Shown here: positions 6,356-6,360 of the stretch, one piece after another
Position numbering within the stretch: the first letter of the stretch is position 1
Layout: every line of letters begins with the position of its first letter
Source of the DNA: an uncultured Clostridium sp.
GTDB taxonomy: Bacteria > Bacillota > Clostridia > TANB77 > CAG-508
Direction: 5' to 3'
DNA length: 6,360 nucleotides
Assembly: GCA_947426875.1 (NCBI GenBank)
Contig: CANEFU010000070.1
Coordinates: forward strand, 1 to 6,360
The notes under the pieces: generated by a model
What the model saw: the letters and a program-made list of their open reading frames with translations, nothing else
Databases searched by the model: none
Told to the model about the DNA's origin: nothing
Made by a program: the position numbers and the translations under genes

Positions 6356-6360
6356 ATATA

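Overview
The window looks like chromosome from a low-GC Firmicute, most likely a gut-type member of the Clostridia. The basis is very A/T-rich DNA, AAA/GAA/ATA-biased codons, strong AGGAGG-type ribosome binding sites, a DapL-type lysine/meso-DAP branch, and a 'GITLIALVITIIVLLILAG' prepilin-like leader of the kind common in such genomes. All supported genes are on the + strand.

Region 1 (1-281) has no convincing gene. Bases 1-120 are extremely G+T-rich on the + strand (104 of 120). A good sigma-A-type promoter (TTTACA-17-TAAAAT, 192-220) and a 13-bp stem-loop (224-255) precede the next gene. Region 2 (282-2410) is a two-gene meso-diaminopimelate unit: dapF (epimerase), then dapL (LL-DAP aminotransferase), ending at a strong intrinsic terminator (2369-2410). 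The pair catalyses consecutive steps: tetrahydrodipicolinate to LL-DAP (DapL), then LL-DAP to meso-DAP (DapF), for peptidoglycan and lysine. As written, dapF has a +1 frameshift at about 1023 that removes its conserved last 34 residues.

Region 3 (2411-6156) is an accessory surface-type cassette. Two tandem promoters (2471-2499 and 2530-2559) lead into three tightly spaced genes. The first encodes a prepilin-leader protein with BspA-like leucine-rich repeats, with its start codon separated from the leader by another +1 frameshift at 2657-2659. The second encodes a multi-pass membrane protein resembling a GT-C glycosyltransferase. The third encodes a soluble DPM1-type family 2 glycosyltransferase that overlaps the second by ATGA. 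An intrinsic terminator (6114-6156) closes the unit. A plausible but unproven reading is that the GT2 enzyme makes a polyprenyl-phosphate sugar and the GT-C-like protein uses it outside the membrane, perhaps on the co-encoded surface protein or another envelope acceptor.

Region 4 (6157-6360) is intergenic. It holds a 76-bp near-exact copy (73/76) of the promoter block in front of the cassette, 3783 bp downstream of the first. The two copies bracket the whole cassette, and the second points at a gene beyond the window. This duplicated promoter module is the most distinctive structure here. I do not see a CRISPR array, transposase, tRNA or rRNA. The two single-base frameshifts 1.6 kb apart mean base accuracy should be checked before either gene is called broken.
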